NCBI GenBank assembly: GCA_947303055.1
Contig: CAMYXV010000008.1
Coordinates: 1-39,565 of the forward strand
Direction: 5' to 3'
Length of the DNA stretch: 39,565 nucleotides
From: an uncultured Bacteroidales bacterium
Lineage (GTDB): Bacteria; Bacteroidota; Bacteroidia; Bacteroidales; F082
The translations under genes were made by a program, and so were the position numbers. Positions 23,391-31,402 of the stretch are shown here, piece by piece (positions within the stretch are counted from its first letter, which is position 1; every line of letters starts with the position of its first letter). The notes below the pieces were generated by a model, which saw only the letters and a program-made list of their open reading frames with translations, was not told the origin of the DNA and did not search any database.

Positions 23391-24827
23391 GTGGAGAAGA
23401 AAGCGAAAATAGCCTGGCTCTATCTCATCGCGGCACTCTTCGTGGCCGTGGGGCTGTTTCTTGTGGTGAAGAAGAACACCTACCTCTTCTTTGCCCTTCC
23501 CGTCGTTTTAGGCGTGTTGCTGCTCTACATCTTCTCCCTCGACAAAGTGTTGTTGCTCACGGCTTTCACCGTACCGCTTTCGGTCAACCTGAAAGCCCTT
23601 GAGGCGGGCTTGGCCATCTCGCTGCCATCCGAGCCATTGTTGATGGGCATATTGGTTTTGTTTGTGGCCAAAATGCTCTACGACGGCCAATACGACAGGC
23701 GCATCTCGCGACATCCCATCGCCATTGTTATCTATTGTATGTTCGCTTGGATGCTGGTCACCACCATCACGAGCGAGATGCCCGTGGTGTCGCTTAAGTT
23801 CATCGCTTCGAGGCTGTGGTTTGTCGTGCCGGCTTTCTTCCTTTGCGCCATCCTCTTCAAGACCCCCAAGAACATCCACCGTTTCATTTGGCTCTACATC
23901 GCGGCATTGTGCATCGTTTGCGTCTACACCATCATCCACCATGCGCAGTTCGGCTTCGACGGCGACTCGGCCCACTGGGTGATGACACCTTTCTATAACG
24001 ACCACACGGCTTATGGTGCAGCTCTGGCCATCTATCTCATCCTCGCCCTCACCTATGTCTTCGTGCCGGGCGTGAAGAAGAGCCGCAAACTCATTATCAT
24101 CGGCGTGGTTGTCCTGCTCAGCGTCGCCTTGATGCTCTCCAACTGCCGTGCCGCATGGCTGAGCGTGATTGCCGCCTTGGCCGTCCTGGTTTGCGTGTTG
24201 CTGAAGATCAAGTTCCGCTGGATTGCGGCAGCCATCGTCATCCTGGTAGGCCTGTTCTTCGCCTTCCAAAACCAAATCATCGATGCCTTGGAGAAGAACA
24301 ACCAAGACGCTTCGGGCGACCTTGTGGAAAACATCCAATCCATCACCAACATCTCCACCGATGCCTCCAACCTCGAGCGTATTAACCGCTGGCAGTCGGC
24401 CTTCCGTATGTTCAACGAGCGACCAGTCTTTGGTTGGGGTCCTGGCACCTATCAGTTTGTCTACGCCCCCTTCCAGATGTCGAAGGAGAAGACCATCATC
24501 AGCACCAACGCCGGCGACGGCGGCAACGCCCACTCCGAGTATTTCGGTCCCTTGGCCGAGCAGGGCTTGGTGGGCTCGCTCATCATGGTCGTGCTCGTGG
24601 TTGTCACGGTGACCTGTGGTTTCAAGACATACACCCGTTGCAAGAACAAGACGGCCAAAGTACTCGTCTTGGGAGCCACACTAGCTTTCTTCAGCTACTT
24701 CATCCACGGCTTCCTCAACAACTTCTTGGACACCGACAAGTTAGCCATCCCCGTGTGGAGCCTCGCCGCCTTGATTGTGGCGATTGACGTGTTCTATGCG
24801 GACAAGGAAGAGTTTGTTGAAGAATAA
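23391..24827 (+). CDS. O-antigen ligase/polymerase (Wzy_C/WaaL family)
   Basis: A 478-residue membrane protein starting with GTG at 23391, the only good start near the N-terminus. It has about 12 helices and a large periplasmic loop with the family signature ERINRWQSAFRMFNERPVFG, WGPGTYQFVY and, after a 30-residue gap, NAHSEYFGPLAEQGLVGSL (the catalytic-loop arginine and histidine are present). Enzymes of this family join the polymerised glycan to its acceptor or polymerise the units, on the periplasmic face. The last 49 bp of the gene (from 24779, encoding IDVFYADKEEFVEE and the stop codon) occur again at 28850-28898 as the left edge of the second unit of the tandem array. Confidence 0.87.
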   Translation: MEKKAKIAWLYLIAALFVAVGLFLVVKKNTYLFFALPVVLGVLLLYIFSLDKVLLLTAFTVPLSVNLKALEAGLAISLPSEPLLMGILVLFVAKMLYDGQYDRRISRHPIAIVIYCMFAWMLVTTITSEMPVVSLKFIASRLWFVVPAFFLCAILFKTPKNIHRFIWLYIAALCIVCVYTIIHHAQFGFDGDSAHWVMTPFYNDHTAYGAALAIYLILALTYVFVPGVKKSRKLIIIGVVVLLSVALMLSNCRAAWLSVIAALAVLVCVLLKIKFRWIAAAIVILVGLFFAFQNQIIDALEKNNQDASGDLVENIQSITNISTDASNLERINRWQSAFRMFNERPVFGWGPGTYQFVYAPFQMSKEKTIISTNAGDGGNAHSEYFGPLAEQGLVGSLIMVVLVVVTVTCGFKTYTRCKNKTAKVLVLGATLAFFSYFIHGFLNNFLDTDKLAIPVWSLAALIVAIDVFYADKEEFVEE

Positions 24828-24985
24828 CTTCTTTTTCCTATCTTTGCCAGCATGAAAGCAAGGCTTTATATATGGGTTTTGCCACTGTTGCTCGCTTTGG
24901 CTGCCTGCGACACCACCACGCGTGAGGCGCGCCGCATGGTGAAACGGGCCGAACAGCTAGCCGACACCCTACCCGACAGCACCGT
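24779..24985. repeat. 207-bp perfect repeat, copy 1 (ligase tail, promoter, regulator start)
   Basis: Base-for-base identical to 28850-29056. It covers the last 49 bp of the ligase gene, the regulator promoter and the first 44 codons of the TPR regulator. Left of it the two loci share nothing; right of it similarity remains high for about 330 bp and then falls sharply. Confidence 0.92.
24816..24846 (+). promoter_or_regulatory. Promoter of TPR regulator 1 (GTTG, 19 nt, TATCTTTG)
   Basis: TATCTTTG at 24839-24846 fits TAnnTTTG; TTTGTTG lies upstream with 19 nt from GTTG to the box. The box ends only 5 nt before the ATG at 24852, so the message is probably nearly leaderless or starts a little further upstream. 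An identical copy is at 28887-28917. Confidence 0.55.
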
Positions 24986-26654
24986 GCGCTTGATTGACAG
25001 CGTGCTACGCATGCCTGCGAGCTTCAGTGAGCGGGAGCGCATGGACATGGCCCTGCTGCAGGCCGAGGCCCTTTTTGGCGACCATGGGCAGGACATCTCC
25101 CCCGTGATGGACGACGATTTCTTCGACGACCACGACAACATTTCCACCAGCCCCGAACTGGAGCGCGCCGCCGCCTATTATGCCAAGAAAAAACAATACG
25201 ACAAGGCCGCCCATGCTGCACTCTACAGCGGATTTGTGCAACAACATTACAATGAAAAGGGAAATGCCATGCGGTCGTTTAAGGAGGCTGAGCAGTTTGG
25301 AGGTCTGGCGGGAGATAGCCTTACCATGGCTCTGGCGGAATACAGGATGGGGAAAACACTCTATGATGATTATATGGAAAAAGAGTCTGTTGGTTTGTTT
25401 AAATATGCAAATTCTAGTTTTGGAAACCACTATAACGAACGTGCTCTTGCATTAAACATGGAAGCTGTTGCATACATGGTATTGAAACAATTCGACAGTG
25501 CTAACTTTTGTCTGAAGAAAAGTCTTGCTTATGCAGAAAAAAGCCAATCTAACAAAGCAAAACGAAAAGTTTTGAACAATTATGCCGTGTTTTACCGACT
25601 GCAAGGGAACCATGTCCAAGCCATTGAAAGTCTAAGACAGATAGCTAGCGAACCTGATTTGACAAACACTGAAAAAACATTGCTCTATCTGAATTTGGGT
25701 AATTCATATGCCGCTTTTGGAGAAACAGACTCTGCCTCAGTATATTACGAGCGTTTAGAAGAATCTCTTTCAACTACCAATTTAAGAGATGACACCAAAG
25801 TATCCGCTTATGGTGCTTTGTCTCGATTTGCCGAAAGCCAAGGAGACACTGCTTTGGCACTTCAATACCTTAAAGTTCATGGAAACTTAATGTCAGGTAT
25901 ACAATCAAACATTGAAAAGAAATCAATTTTCCGCATCCAACGGCAATACGATTTTGAAAGTCTTCAAAATGAGATGAACCGAAAACTTATTCAGAGACAA
26001 CATATTATTACCATATTTGGCATATTTGCTATCATTGGTTTAACGGCATTGGCAATTTCACAAATTCGTTTAGCGAAGACAAGGAAACAAGAAGCTGAAG
26101 CCAAAGCTAATTTGTTTCATTTCATGCAACAGAACAAGGAATTGGCACAAAAACATGAATCCAGCGAAAAAGCTTTGGCTGACCTTTCAATGATGCACAA
26201 AGCCGATGAAAAGGCTTATCAAGACTTGATACAAAAGAACTCCGAGATTGAATCTGCCTGCAACTCTTACGCTCAACAGCTTTCGGATGCTTTGAACAAG
26301 GAGGCACTTACCATGCGAAAACTCGACATCTTTTTGAAAAACAGAGAAGAAAAGGCCTATTTGGCAGCCTTGAAAGACGCTGTTTTCAACGATGAAGATC
26401 CTTGGGATGCATTGATGGGAATTTTTGACTTGCTTTACCCCAATGTCAGAACCAATCTGACGATGCAATATCCTGAATTGACTGAAATGGAACAGAAGGA
26501 TTTCATCTTGTCCTATTTCAACGTTTCAAGAGATGAAGAAGCACGCCTGTTTCAGAAAAGCGTACACTATGTGGATAAGTTACGTTACACAGTCAGGCAA
26601 AAAATGAAACAATCTGTAACAGAACCAGCACCAAAATCAATAGAACAAGCATAG
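24852..26654 (+). CDS. TPR sensor-regulator lipoprotein with LuxR-like C-terminal HTH (regulator 1)
   Basis: A 600-residue protein. It opens with a lipoprotein signal (PLLLALAAC, Cys19) and continues as a TPR solenoid (about 105-345: AKKKQYDKAAHAALYSGFVQ, LNNYAVFYRLQGNHVQAIES, LYLNLGNSYAAFGETDSASV). Then come a membrane helix at 385-405 (IITIFGIFAIIGLTALAISQ), a coiled coil (410-500), and a C-terminal region at 540-585 (YPELTEMEQKDFILSYFNVS, then HYVDKLRYTVRQKM) with the spacing of a LuxR-type HTH. This is a one-piece membrane regulator: sensing outside, DNA binding inside. Codon use changes from GC-rich to AT-rich near 25330, well inside the gene. It is the first gene of tandem unit 1 and probably acts on the motifs at 26712-26795. 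A close relative lies at 28923. Confidence 0.82.
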   Translation: MKARLYIWVLPLLLALAACDTTTREARRMVKRAEQLADTLPDSTVRLIDSVLRMPASFSERERMDMALLQAEALFGDHGQDISPVMDDDFFDDHDNISTSPELERAAAYYAKKKQYDKAAHAALYSGFVQQHYNEKGNAMRSFKEAEQFGGLAGDSLTMALAEYRMGKTLYDDYMEKESVGLFKYANSSFGNHYNERALALNMEAVAYMVLKQFDSANFCLKKSLAYAEKSQSNKAKRKVLNNYAVFYRLQGNHVQAIESLRQIASEPDLTNTEKTLLYLNLGNSYAAFGETDSASVYYERLEESLSTTNLRDDTKVSAYGALSRFAESQGDTALALQYLKVHGNLMSGIQSNIEKKSIFRIQRQYDFESLQNEMNRKLIQRQHIITIFGIFAIIGLTALAISQIRLAKTRKQEAEAKANLFHFMQQNKELAQKHESSEKALADLSMMHKADEKAYQDLIQKNSEIESACNSYAQQLSDALNKEALTMRKLDIFLKNREEKAYLAALKDAVFNDEDPWDALMGIFDLLYPNVRTNLTMQYPELTEMEQKDFILSYFNVSRDEEARLFQKSVHYVDKLRYTVRQKMKQSVTEPAPKSIEQA

Positions 26655-26960
26655 TTATTTTCTTTCATCAAAAGACAAATAGCATTTTATCTCGTATTTT
26701 GTGATAAAAAAGTTCGTAATGTGAAATTCATATTTTTCACATTAACAAATTGTTATGATTAATTTCCTTAGAAAAAGTTCGTAATGGGGTTCGTACACTG
26801 TCTTGAATCTGTTTTAAATTTTTACATTTGCATTGTGAATTCACACGAAACTACAAAGCAATATATAACAATTAAAACAATAACAACGCTAGAAAACAAT
26901 ATCATACAAAAGTCATTAAGTATTAGAACAACCACTTATTAACCCCAAAAAACAGAAATA
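26655..26960 (+). promoter_or_regulatory. 306-bp AT-rich control region of unit 1
   Basis: No gene is seen. It holds a half site GTTCGTAATG at 26712-26721, a perfect 9-bp inverted repeat AATGTGAAA/TTTCACATT (26718-26726 and 26735-26743, loop 8), the direct-repeat motif at 26777-26795, and TACATTTG at 26823-26830 as a -7 box. A leader of about 120 nt, rich in A, precedes the ATG at 26961. Confidence 0.6.
26777..26795 (+). promoter_or_regulatory. Candidate operator of unit 1: GTTCGTAATGGGGTTCGTA
   Basis: Two GTTCGTA half sites in direct orientation, start to start 12 bp apart, end 27 nt before the -7 box TACATTTG at 26823. The motif at 30847-30865 in unit 2 differs by one base. Direct half sites on almost one helical turn suit a dimeric or repeated binding protein; the adjacent TPR-HTH regulator is the obvious candidate (inference). 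Confidence 0.6.
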
Positions 26961-27584
26961 ATGAAAAAGTTATTAATCACCTTGATGTTGTTACTCACCG
27001 TAATTCTACCCTTTGGCTGTGGCAAAAAAGCCGAAAATTGCACCTATGATGCTTACCGTTTCCCCATACGTCTATGGCAAGCGTTTTTCCCTTATCAAAC
27101 GGGCCAGAATTTGACATTTGTCAATGAAGAAAACGACACGCTGCATGCAGTTGTCACTTTTGCCAGCAATCCTCAATACAACAACGAGTATTACACTTTT
27201 GAAGAAACCTGTGGTCTTTCGAATCCTATCAACAATAAAGCGTCTTTCCATCGTGTTGTTCTTGAAATGGACAACGGCATCTCTGTTGAAATGAGAGGAG
27301 AGGACGAAGATGCTGGTGTTTCCCGTTTCACAATCGCGACGAAAGATGCTGCTGTTCACGAGATGAGGGGCATCGATTATTCGTTCAAATATTATGGCTA
27401 TTCTGGTACAAGAGAGCAATTGGAATCCAGAATCCAAGAATTTGAGATTGCTTTAGGCGATACCATCAAATATGAACTAGTAGGAATGGATGATATAGTC
27501 AAAGATGTTTGCCATATAAAAAGCAGGGGGCTGCTCGGTTTTTACGATGTAAAGAGTCAATGCAGATGGGAGGCTTTAGAATAA
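26961..27584 (+). CDS. Predicted lipoprotein, unknown function (unit 1)
   Basis: A 207-residue protein with a lipoprotein signal (MKKLLITLMLLLTVILPFGC, Cys20). The mature part is acidic and predicted beta-rich (LTFVNEENDTLHAVVTF, SFHRVVLEMDNGISVEMRGE, FTIATKDAAVHEMRGI), with cysteines that could form disulfides (CTYDAY, EETCGLS, VCHIKS, QCRW). I do not recognise the family. It is the first gene after the unit 1 operator and is followed 46 bp later by the remnant and second lipoprotein. AT-rich codon use sets it apart from the polysaccharide genes. A surface or periplasmic effector controlled by regulator 1 is a guess from position. Confidence 0.65.
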   Translation: MKKLLITLMLLLTVILPFGCGKKAENCTYDAYRFPIRLWQAFFPYQTGQNLTFVNEENDTLHAVVTFASNPQYNNEYYTFEETCGLSNPINNKASFHRVVLEMDNGISVEMRGEDEDAGVSRFTIATKDAAVHEMRGIDYSFKYYGYSGTREQLESRIQEFEIALGDTIKYELVGMDDIVKDVCHIKSRGLLGFYDVKSQCRWEALE

Positions 27585-27630
27585 AACGTTTTGCCATGAC
27601 AAAAAAAACATCACAGCATAACAAATAATT

Positions 27631-27717
27631 ATGACGACACAAGAGGAAATATCCGAGTTGACCACGGAGGGAGGAAATGTCTATTATAATTTGAAGACCC
27701 TCATTGTTGCCGTTTTT
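27631..27717 (+). pseudogene. Remnant related to the middle of the next lipoprotein
   Basis: The frame here reads TTQEEISELTTEGGNVYYNL, which resembles SQEEVPELTTEGYNT inside the next gene; about 24 of 33 bases match in the core. It has no signal peptide and runs without a stop into the upstream side of the next start. It looks like a leftover of a tandem duplicate. An alternative is that the next gene really starts at 27631 with an odd N-terminal extension, which I think less likely. Confidence 0.45.
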
Positions 27718-27753
27718 TTATCTTTACAGCGTGAAACGATTAAAAATACAATC

Positions 27754-28218
27754 ATGAAAAAGTATCTATTGTTAATGGTGTTAGCACTGTTTGTCTTATC
27801 CAGTTGCAATAAAATCAAAGGCTGCCAACAGCCTTATTCCCAGGAAGAGGTACCTGAATTAACCACAGAGGGCTACAACACCTGTGAAGCAGTCATTAGA
27901 AACTACACATATAGAATTTGCGATGGAGATTTAAGAAATTATCCCCATTGGTCACACAAAGGTGACACCATTAAGGTGTGCGGTTACATCCATAAAAGTC
28001 ATTGGGAAACAGGACACGGCTCATTACCTCTATATGATGGTGCGTCGGACAACCATGATCTTTTTGTATCTTATGTATTGGAGCAACTTCCTGATACGCT
28101 TGATTACACTAAGAAATGCTTTATTGAAGGGATATTAGGACTCAATCCACATTATCACACGGGATCTTATAATATAGTGCCGGTTGTTATGCCCTATAAA
28201 AAAATCGTTTTTGAATAA
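27754..28218 (+). CDS. Predicted lipoprotein, unknown function (second of unit 1)
   Basis: A 154-residue protein with the start taken at 27754 because it opens a clean lipoprotein signal (MKKYLLLMVLALFVLSSC, Cys18). The mature part holds EEVPELTTEGYNTCEAVIRN, CDGDLRNYPHWSHKGDTIKV and CGYIHKSHWETGHGSLPLYD; the small beta-barrel look of the KGDTIKVCGYI stretch recalls OB-type folds, but no family is recognised. A strong hairpin terminator follows at 28230. It belongs to unit 1 of the tandem array and has no counterpart in unit 2. Confidence 0.62.
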   Translation: MKKYLLLMVLALFVLSSCNKIKGCQQPYSQEEVPELTTEGYNTCEAVIRNYTYRICDGDLRNYPHWSHKGDTIKVCGYIHKSHWETGHGSLPLYDGASDNHDLFVSYVLEQLPDTLDYTKKCFIEGILGLNPHYHTGSYNIVPVVMPYKKIVFE

Positions 28219-28229
28219 TTACACCAAAA

Positions 28230-28259
28230 AAGATGCCGCCAAAGATTTAGCGGCATCTT
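28230..28259. terminator. Hairpin terminator between unit 1 lipoprotein and FKBP fragment
   Basis: Perfect 10-bp stem AAGATGCCGC/GCGGCATCTT with a 10-nt loop, followed by TCTTTGTTT on the plus strand and preceded by a run of A that gives U on the minus strand. It can serve both converging genes. Confidence 0.75.
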
Positions 28260-28302
28260 CTTTGTTTACAAACGATTTGCGTCAGATTGGTTCCCCAACA
28301 CC

Positions 28303-28849
28303 TTACTTCACCTCCACCAGCTCCAATTCAATCTTCAAAGGCGAATAAGGTGGCAAGGTCTCGCCCAAGTCAACCTCACCGAAAGCCAAGGCCGACGGCG
28401 TAATCAAGGTGACCTTCGCACCAGGTGCCATGGTCATCACGGCCTCCTCGATGGCGGCAATCATCTGGCCGCTGCCCACTTTGAAGTACATCGGACGCTC
28501 GTAGTCGTAGCTCGATTCCAGCTGCTCGTCATCCAGGTTCTTCAGCACATAATGGACCGCCACTTCGTCGCCCCATTGGGCCACATCGCCCTCGCCTTCT
28601 TCCTGGCGAAGGATGTAAAGGCCGGTTTCCGTCGGGGTTTCAGTGATACCTTTAGCCTTGATGTAATCGGCGATGGCCTTGCTCTCCAAAGCCAACTTGC
28701 GGTCTCTCTCGGCTTCCTTCTGGGCTTCCAAAGCAGCCTGACGCTTTTCGTAGGCCGCCTTGTCCATCACTCGGTTCATCTTCAACTTGACGACCAAAGG
28801 CGTGTAAGGAAGGATAAACTGCTCGTAACCTGTGCTGTCAAAGGCCAAC
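28303..28849 (-). pseudogene. 5'-truncated copy of the FKBP lipoprotein gene
   Basis: It encodes the last 180 or so residues of the FKBP protein at 33366-34679, starting abruptly at AFDSTGYEQFILPYTP with no proper start codon (only a TTG), no signal peptide and no lipobox. Bases 28397-28849 are identical to 33460-33912 over 453 bp, while the 3' end (28303-28396) differs at many positions, so this end belonged to a different allele. Immediately right of 28849 the sequence changes to the ligase tail. It still encodes a whole C-terminal FKBP domain, so translation is possible but unlikely to yield an exported protein. Confidence 0.85.
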
Positions 28850-29056
28850 GGCGATTGACGTGTTCTATGCGGACAAGGAAGAGTTTGTTGAAGAATAACT
28901 TCTTTTTCCTATCTTTGCCAGCATGAAAGCAAGGCTTTATATATGGGTTTTGCCACTGTTGCTCGCTTTGGCTGCCTGCGACACCACCACGCGTGAGGCG
29001 CGCCGCATGGTGAAACGGGCCGAACAGCTAGCCGACACCCTACCCGACAGCACCGT
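28850..29056. repeat. 207-bp perfect repeat, copy 2
   Basis: Identical to 24779-24985. It contains a 49-bp orphan tail of the ligase gene fused to the truncated FKBP fragment at 28849/28850, then the promoter and first codons of the second TPR regulator. No microhomology is seen at the junction. Confidence 0.92.
28887..28917 (+). promoter_or_regulatory. Promoter of TPR regulator 2 (copy of 24816-24846)
   Basis: GTTG, 19 nt, TATCTTTG, identical to the promoter of regulator 1 because it lies inside the perfect repeat. Both regulators should therefore start from the same signal. Confidence 0.55.
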
Positions 29057-30710
29057 ACGCCTGATTGACAGCGTGTTGCACATGCCCGTGTATTTCAGCG
29101 AGCGGGAGCGCATGGACATGGCCCTGTTGCAGGCCGAGGCCTTGTTTGGCGACCGTGGAACCGACCTCTCCCCCATCATGGACGACGATTTCTTCGACGA
29201 CCATGCCGACCTCTCCACCAGCCCCGAGCTGGAGCGTGCCGCCACCTATTATGCCAAGAAAAAACAATACGGCAAGGCCGCCCATGCTGCACTCTACAGC
29301 GGCTTTGTGCAACAGCACTACGATGAAAAGGAAAATGCCATGCGGTCGTTTAAGGAAGCGGAGCAGTATGGAGGACTGGCCATTGATAGTCTTACAGTGG
29401 CGCGGGCGCAGTATAAAATAGGACGGTTGCTGTTTATCGACGGAATGAAAGAAGAAGCAACAACATTGTTACAAGCAGCAGATAAAGGGTTGGGGAACCG
29501 CCTTGCCGAAAAAGGCTTAGCGGAAAACATGTTGGCTGTTTGTCATATGGTTCAAGGTGATTATGAAAAAGCAGAAATCTGCCTGCAACAGAGTTTGTTG
29601 TATGCAGACAAAGGCCATTCTACCAAGGTGAAGCGAAAAGTCCTAAATAATTATGCAGTGCTTTACAGTTTACAAAAACAGCATGCCCAAGCCATCACAT
29701 GTCTTAGAAAAATAGCCGAAGAACCCGATATTGACGACACAAAACTGCTGTTACTAAGCATGAATTTAGGCGATGTGTATTATGAAATGAATGAATTGGA
29801 TTCTGCTGCTTTGTATTATAAACAAGTTGATACACTTCTTCCTGAAACCCAAACAAAAATGGAAACAAAAGTTTCGGCATATAAATCTCTTTCTAAGTTC
29901 GCAGAAAACCAGAATAATACAGCATTAGCTCTTCAATACTGGAAACAATACAATTATTGGCTAAATGAAGTAAGAGACATGCGTGAGCAGAATAATGCAT
30001 ATGCTATCCAAAAGAAATATGATTATGGTGCCTTACAAAACATGATGAACCAAAAGACCATTCGCCGTCAACGTCTTATCATTTTCTTGAGTGTTGTGGT
30101 TGTACTTGTTTTGCTGGCATTCACCATATCTCAAATCCGTTTGGCAAAAATCAGGAAGCAAGAAGCTGAAATTAAGGCAAGTCTTCTCCGCTTTATGTGC
30201 GAGAATGAGGCACTGACCAAGCAAAGCGAGATCTACAAGATAGCACATCAGGATTTGGAACAAAAACAACAAGAAACAGAAGAGGCCCGTCAAAGCCTTG
30301 CCTGTCAGGTAGAAGAGTATAGAAATGCTTACGAAGCCGTTGATAAAAAACTTTCAAAAGCATTATTAAAGGAGCAGCAGATAATGCAAAAAATGGCGGT
30401 TTATTTAGGCAACAAAGATGAAACGGCTTTGTTCGATTCGCTAAGATACAGCGTATTAGGAAATCAGGAATATTGGGATGCTATGCTTAAAATATTCGAC
30501 CAACAGTTTCCTGGTATGAGGAGAGAATTGTCTGTTCAGCATCCTGATTTGACAGACGTGGAACAGAAGATTCTCCTCTTATCGTATGTGGATGCTTCTA
30601 GGGAAGACACCGCATTGTTGCTGGGCATAAGCATATTTATGGTGGACAAATTACGCACAAGCGTGAAGAAAAAAATGGCAACGAAGGCTGCAAAAACTCT
30701 CTACAAATAG
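28923..30710 (+). CDS. TPR sensor-regulator lipoprotein with LuxR-like C-terminal HTH (regulator 2)
   Basis: A 595-residue paralogue of the protein at 24852. The first 52 residues are identical (lipobox PLLLALAAC, Cys19) and similarity is very high to about residue 155, then drops to roughly half. The layout is the same: TPR repeats (LNNYAVLYSLQKQHAQAITC, LSMNLGDVYYEMNELDSAAL), a membrane helix near 384-404 (LIIFLSVVVVLVLLAFTISQ), a coiled coil, and an HTH-like end (HPDLTDVEQKILLLSYVDAS, then ISIFMVDKLRTSVKKKM). The C-terminal HTH here is closer to the LuxR pattern than in regulator 1. Base composition turns AT-rich near 29400. It heads unit 2 and is followed by the operator motif at 30847. 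Confidence 0.82.
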   Translation: MKARLYIWVLPLLLALAACDTTTREARRMVKRAEQLADTLPDSTVRLIDSVLHMPVYFSERERMDMALLQAEALFGDRGTDLSPIMDDDFFDDHADLSTSPELERAATYYAKKKQYGKAAHAALYSGFVQQHYDEKENAMRSFKEAEQYGGLAIDSLTVARAQYKIGRLLFIDGMKEEATTLLQAADKGLGNRLAEKGLAENMLAVCHMVQGDYEKAEICLQQSLLYADKGHSTKVKRKVLNNYAVLYSLQKQHAQAITCLRKIAEEPDIDDTKLLLLSMNLGDVYYEMNELDSAALYYKQVDTLLPETQTKMETKVSAYKSLSKFAENQNNTALALQYWKQYNYWLNEVRDMREQNNAYAIQKKYDYGALQNMMNQKTIRRQRLIIFLSVVVVLVLLAFTISQIRLAKIRKQEAEIKASLLRFMCENEALTKQSEIYKIAHQDLEQKQQETEEARQSLACQVEEYRNAYEAVDKKLSKALLKEQQIMQKMAVYLGNKDETALFDSLRYSVLGNQEYWDAMLKIFDQQFPGMRRELSVQHPDLTDVEQKILLLSYVDASREDTALLLGISIFMVDKLRTSVKKKMATKAAKTLYK

Positions 30711-30730
30711 GAGTAAAATGCCATTTACTC
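30711..30730 (+). other. Weak hairpin after regulator 2
   Basis: Inverted repeat GAGTAAA/TTTACTC with a 6-nt loop starting at the base after the stop codon. There is no U tract after it, so it may be an RNA stability element or a weak terminator. Confidence 0.3.
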
Positions 30731-30846
30731 TGCCATAAATCCCACGAAATAATACAAGAATTCGGAAAAACTGAAAAATAGTTCAGAATAGGAATTGGAC
30801 TATTTTTCAATATATCAGTGTTTTACAATCCATAAGAATGTAAAAA

Positions 30847-30865
30847 GTTCGGAATGGGGTTCGTA
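30847..30865 (+). promoter_or_regulatory. Candidate operator of unit 2: GTTCGGAATGGGGTTCGTA
   Basis: It differs by one base from the motif in unit 1 and is again a direct repeat with a 12-bp period. It ends 17 nt before the -7 box TACTTTTG at 30883-30890, ten bases closer than in unit 1, so the two sites sit on the same face of the helix relative to the promoter. The second half site overlaps the -33 position. Confidence 0.6.
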
Positions 30866-30882
30866 ATCTTCATTCGGCATAG

Positions 30883-30890
30883 TACTTTTG
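30883..30890 (+). promoter_or_regulatory. -7 promoter box TACTTTTG of unit 2 surface genes
   Basis: An exact TAnnTTTG match 52 nt before the DUF3244 start codon. The -33 position reads TTCG (30860-30863), which is part of the candidate operator; the poor -33 element would fit a promoter that needs an activator. Confidence 0.5.
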
Positions 30891-30942
30891 TTTTTACAAA
30901 GAATTAAACATATTCAATAATTACTTTCAAAATTTATTAATT

Positions 30943-31353
30943 ATGAGAAAAAAAGCATTTATCCTCGCAAGCCTTTGCGTCATTTGTTTCTTTATTATGG
31001 AAGCAAACGCATCAAGCAATCAACTGATTCCTATTGTTGTTGGCAATGTGGAAAACAACATTCCCAATGGAGCAGATGAAATCGAATTAATCGGCAAATT
31101 GGATTTCAATGCAGGTCCTGATGACATTGAAGCGGGTGCAACTGACAATGCCGTGTACATCCAGTTCAACCGAAGCTTTGGCAACGTGAACATTACCCTT
31201 TACAATGCAACAGGTAACATCATTTATAATTGTGTAGTGGACACTTCTATGCAGCAGTTGGTGGTTATTCCCATCACAAGTATGGTAAGTGGCACCTATA
31301 CTGTAGTCCTCAGCAACGCCAACGGTATTGTCGAAGGCGATTTCAACCATTAA
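30943..31353 (+). CDS. DUF3244-like secreted protein
   Basis: A 136-residue protein with a signal peptide (MRKKAFILASLCVICFFIME, cleavage near ANA). The mature part ends in a beta-sandwich-like stretch (AVYIQFNRSFGNVNITLYNA, TGNIIYNCVVDTS, GTYTVVLSNANGIVEGDFNH) in the pattern of DUF3244, a Bacteroidales family whose fold resembles the sorting domains of type IX cargo. It is probably periplasmic or surface-exposed; function unknown. It is the first gene of the unit 2 operon downstream of the candidate operator and is followed by a short lipoprotein gene. Confidence 0.7.
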   Translation: MRKKAFILASLCVICFFIMEANASSNQLIPIVVGNVENNIPNGADEIELIGKLDFNAGPDDIEAGATDNAVYIQFNRSFGNVNITLYNATGNIIYNCVVDTSMQQLVVIPITSMVSGTYTVVLSNANGIVEGDFNH

Positions 31354-31402
31354 ATCATAATATCATTCAACCCAATTATCAACAATCTAAAACTAATTCA
31401 TC

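Noticed and set aside
23508-24533. 341-residue minus-strand open frame
   Set aside because: Antisense to the O-antigen ligase; the GC-rich codons of that gene leave the opposite strand open. No family resemblance.
26718-26743. Hairpin AATGTGAAA/TTTCACATT as terminator of regulator 1
   Set aside because: The stem is AT-rich, overlaps a GTTCGTAATG half site and has no U tract; a protein-binding dyad is as likely, so I list it only within the control region.
28303-28849. FKBP fragment as a functional gene
   Set aside because: No start codon other than TTG, no signal peptide or lipobox, and the left part of the gene is missing; it is a truncated duplicate.
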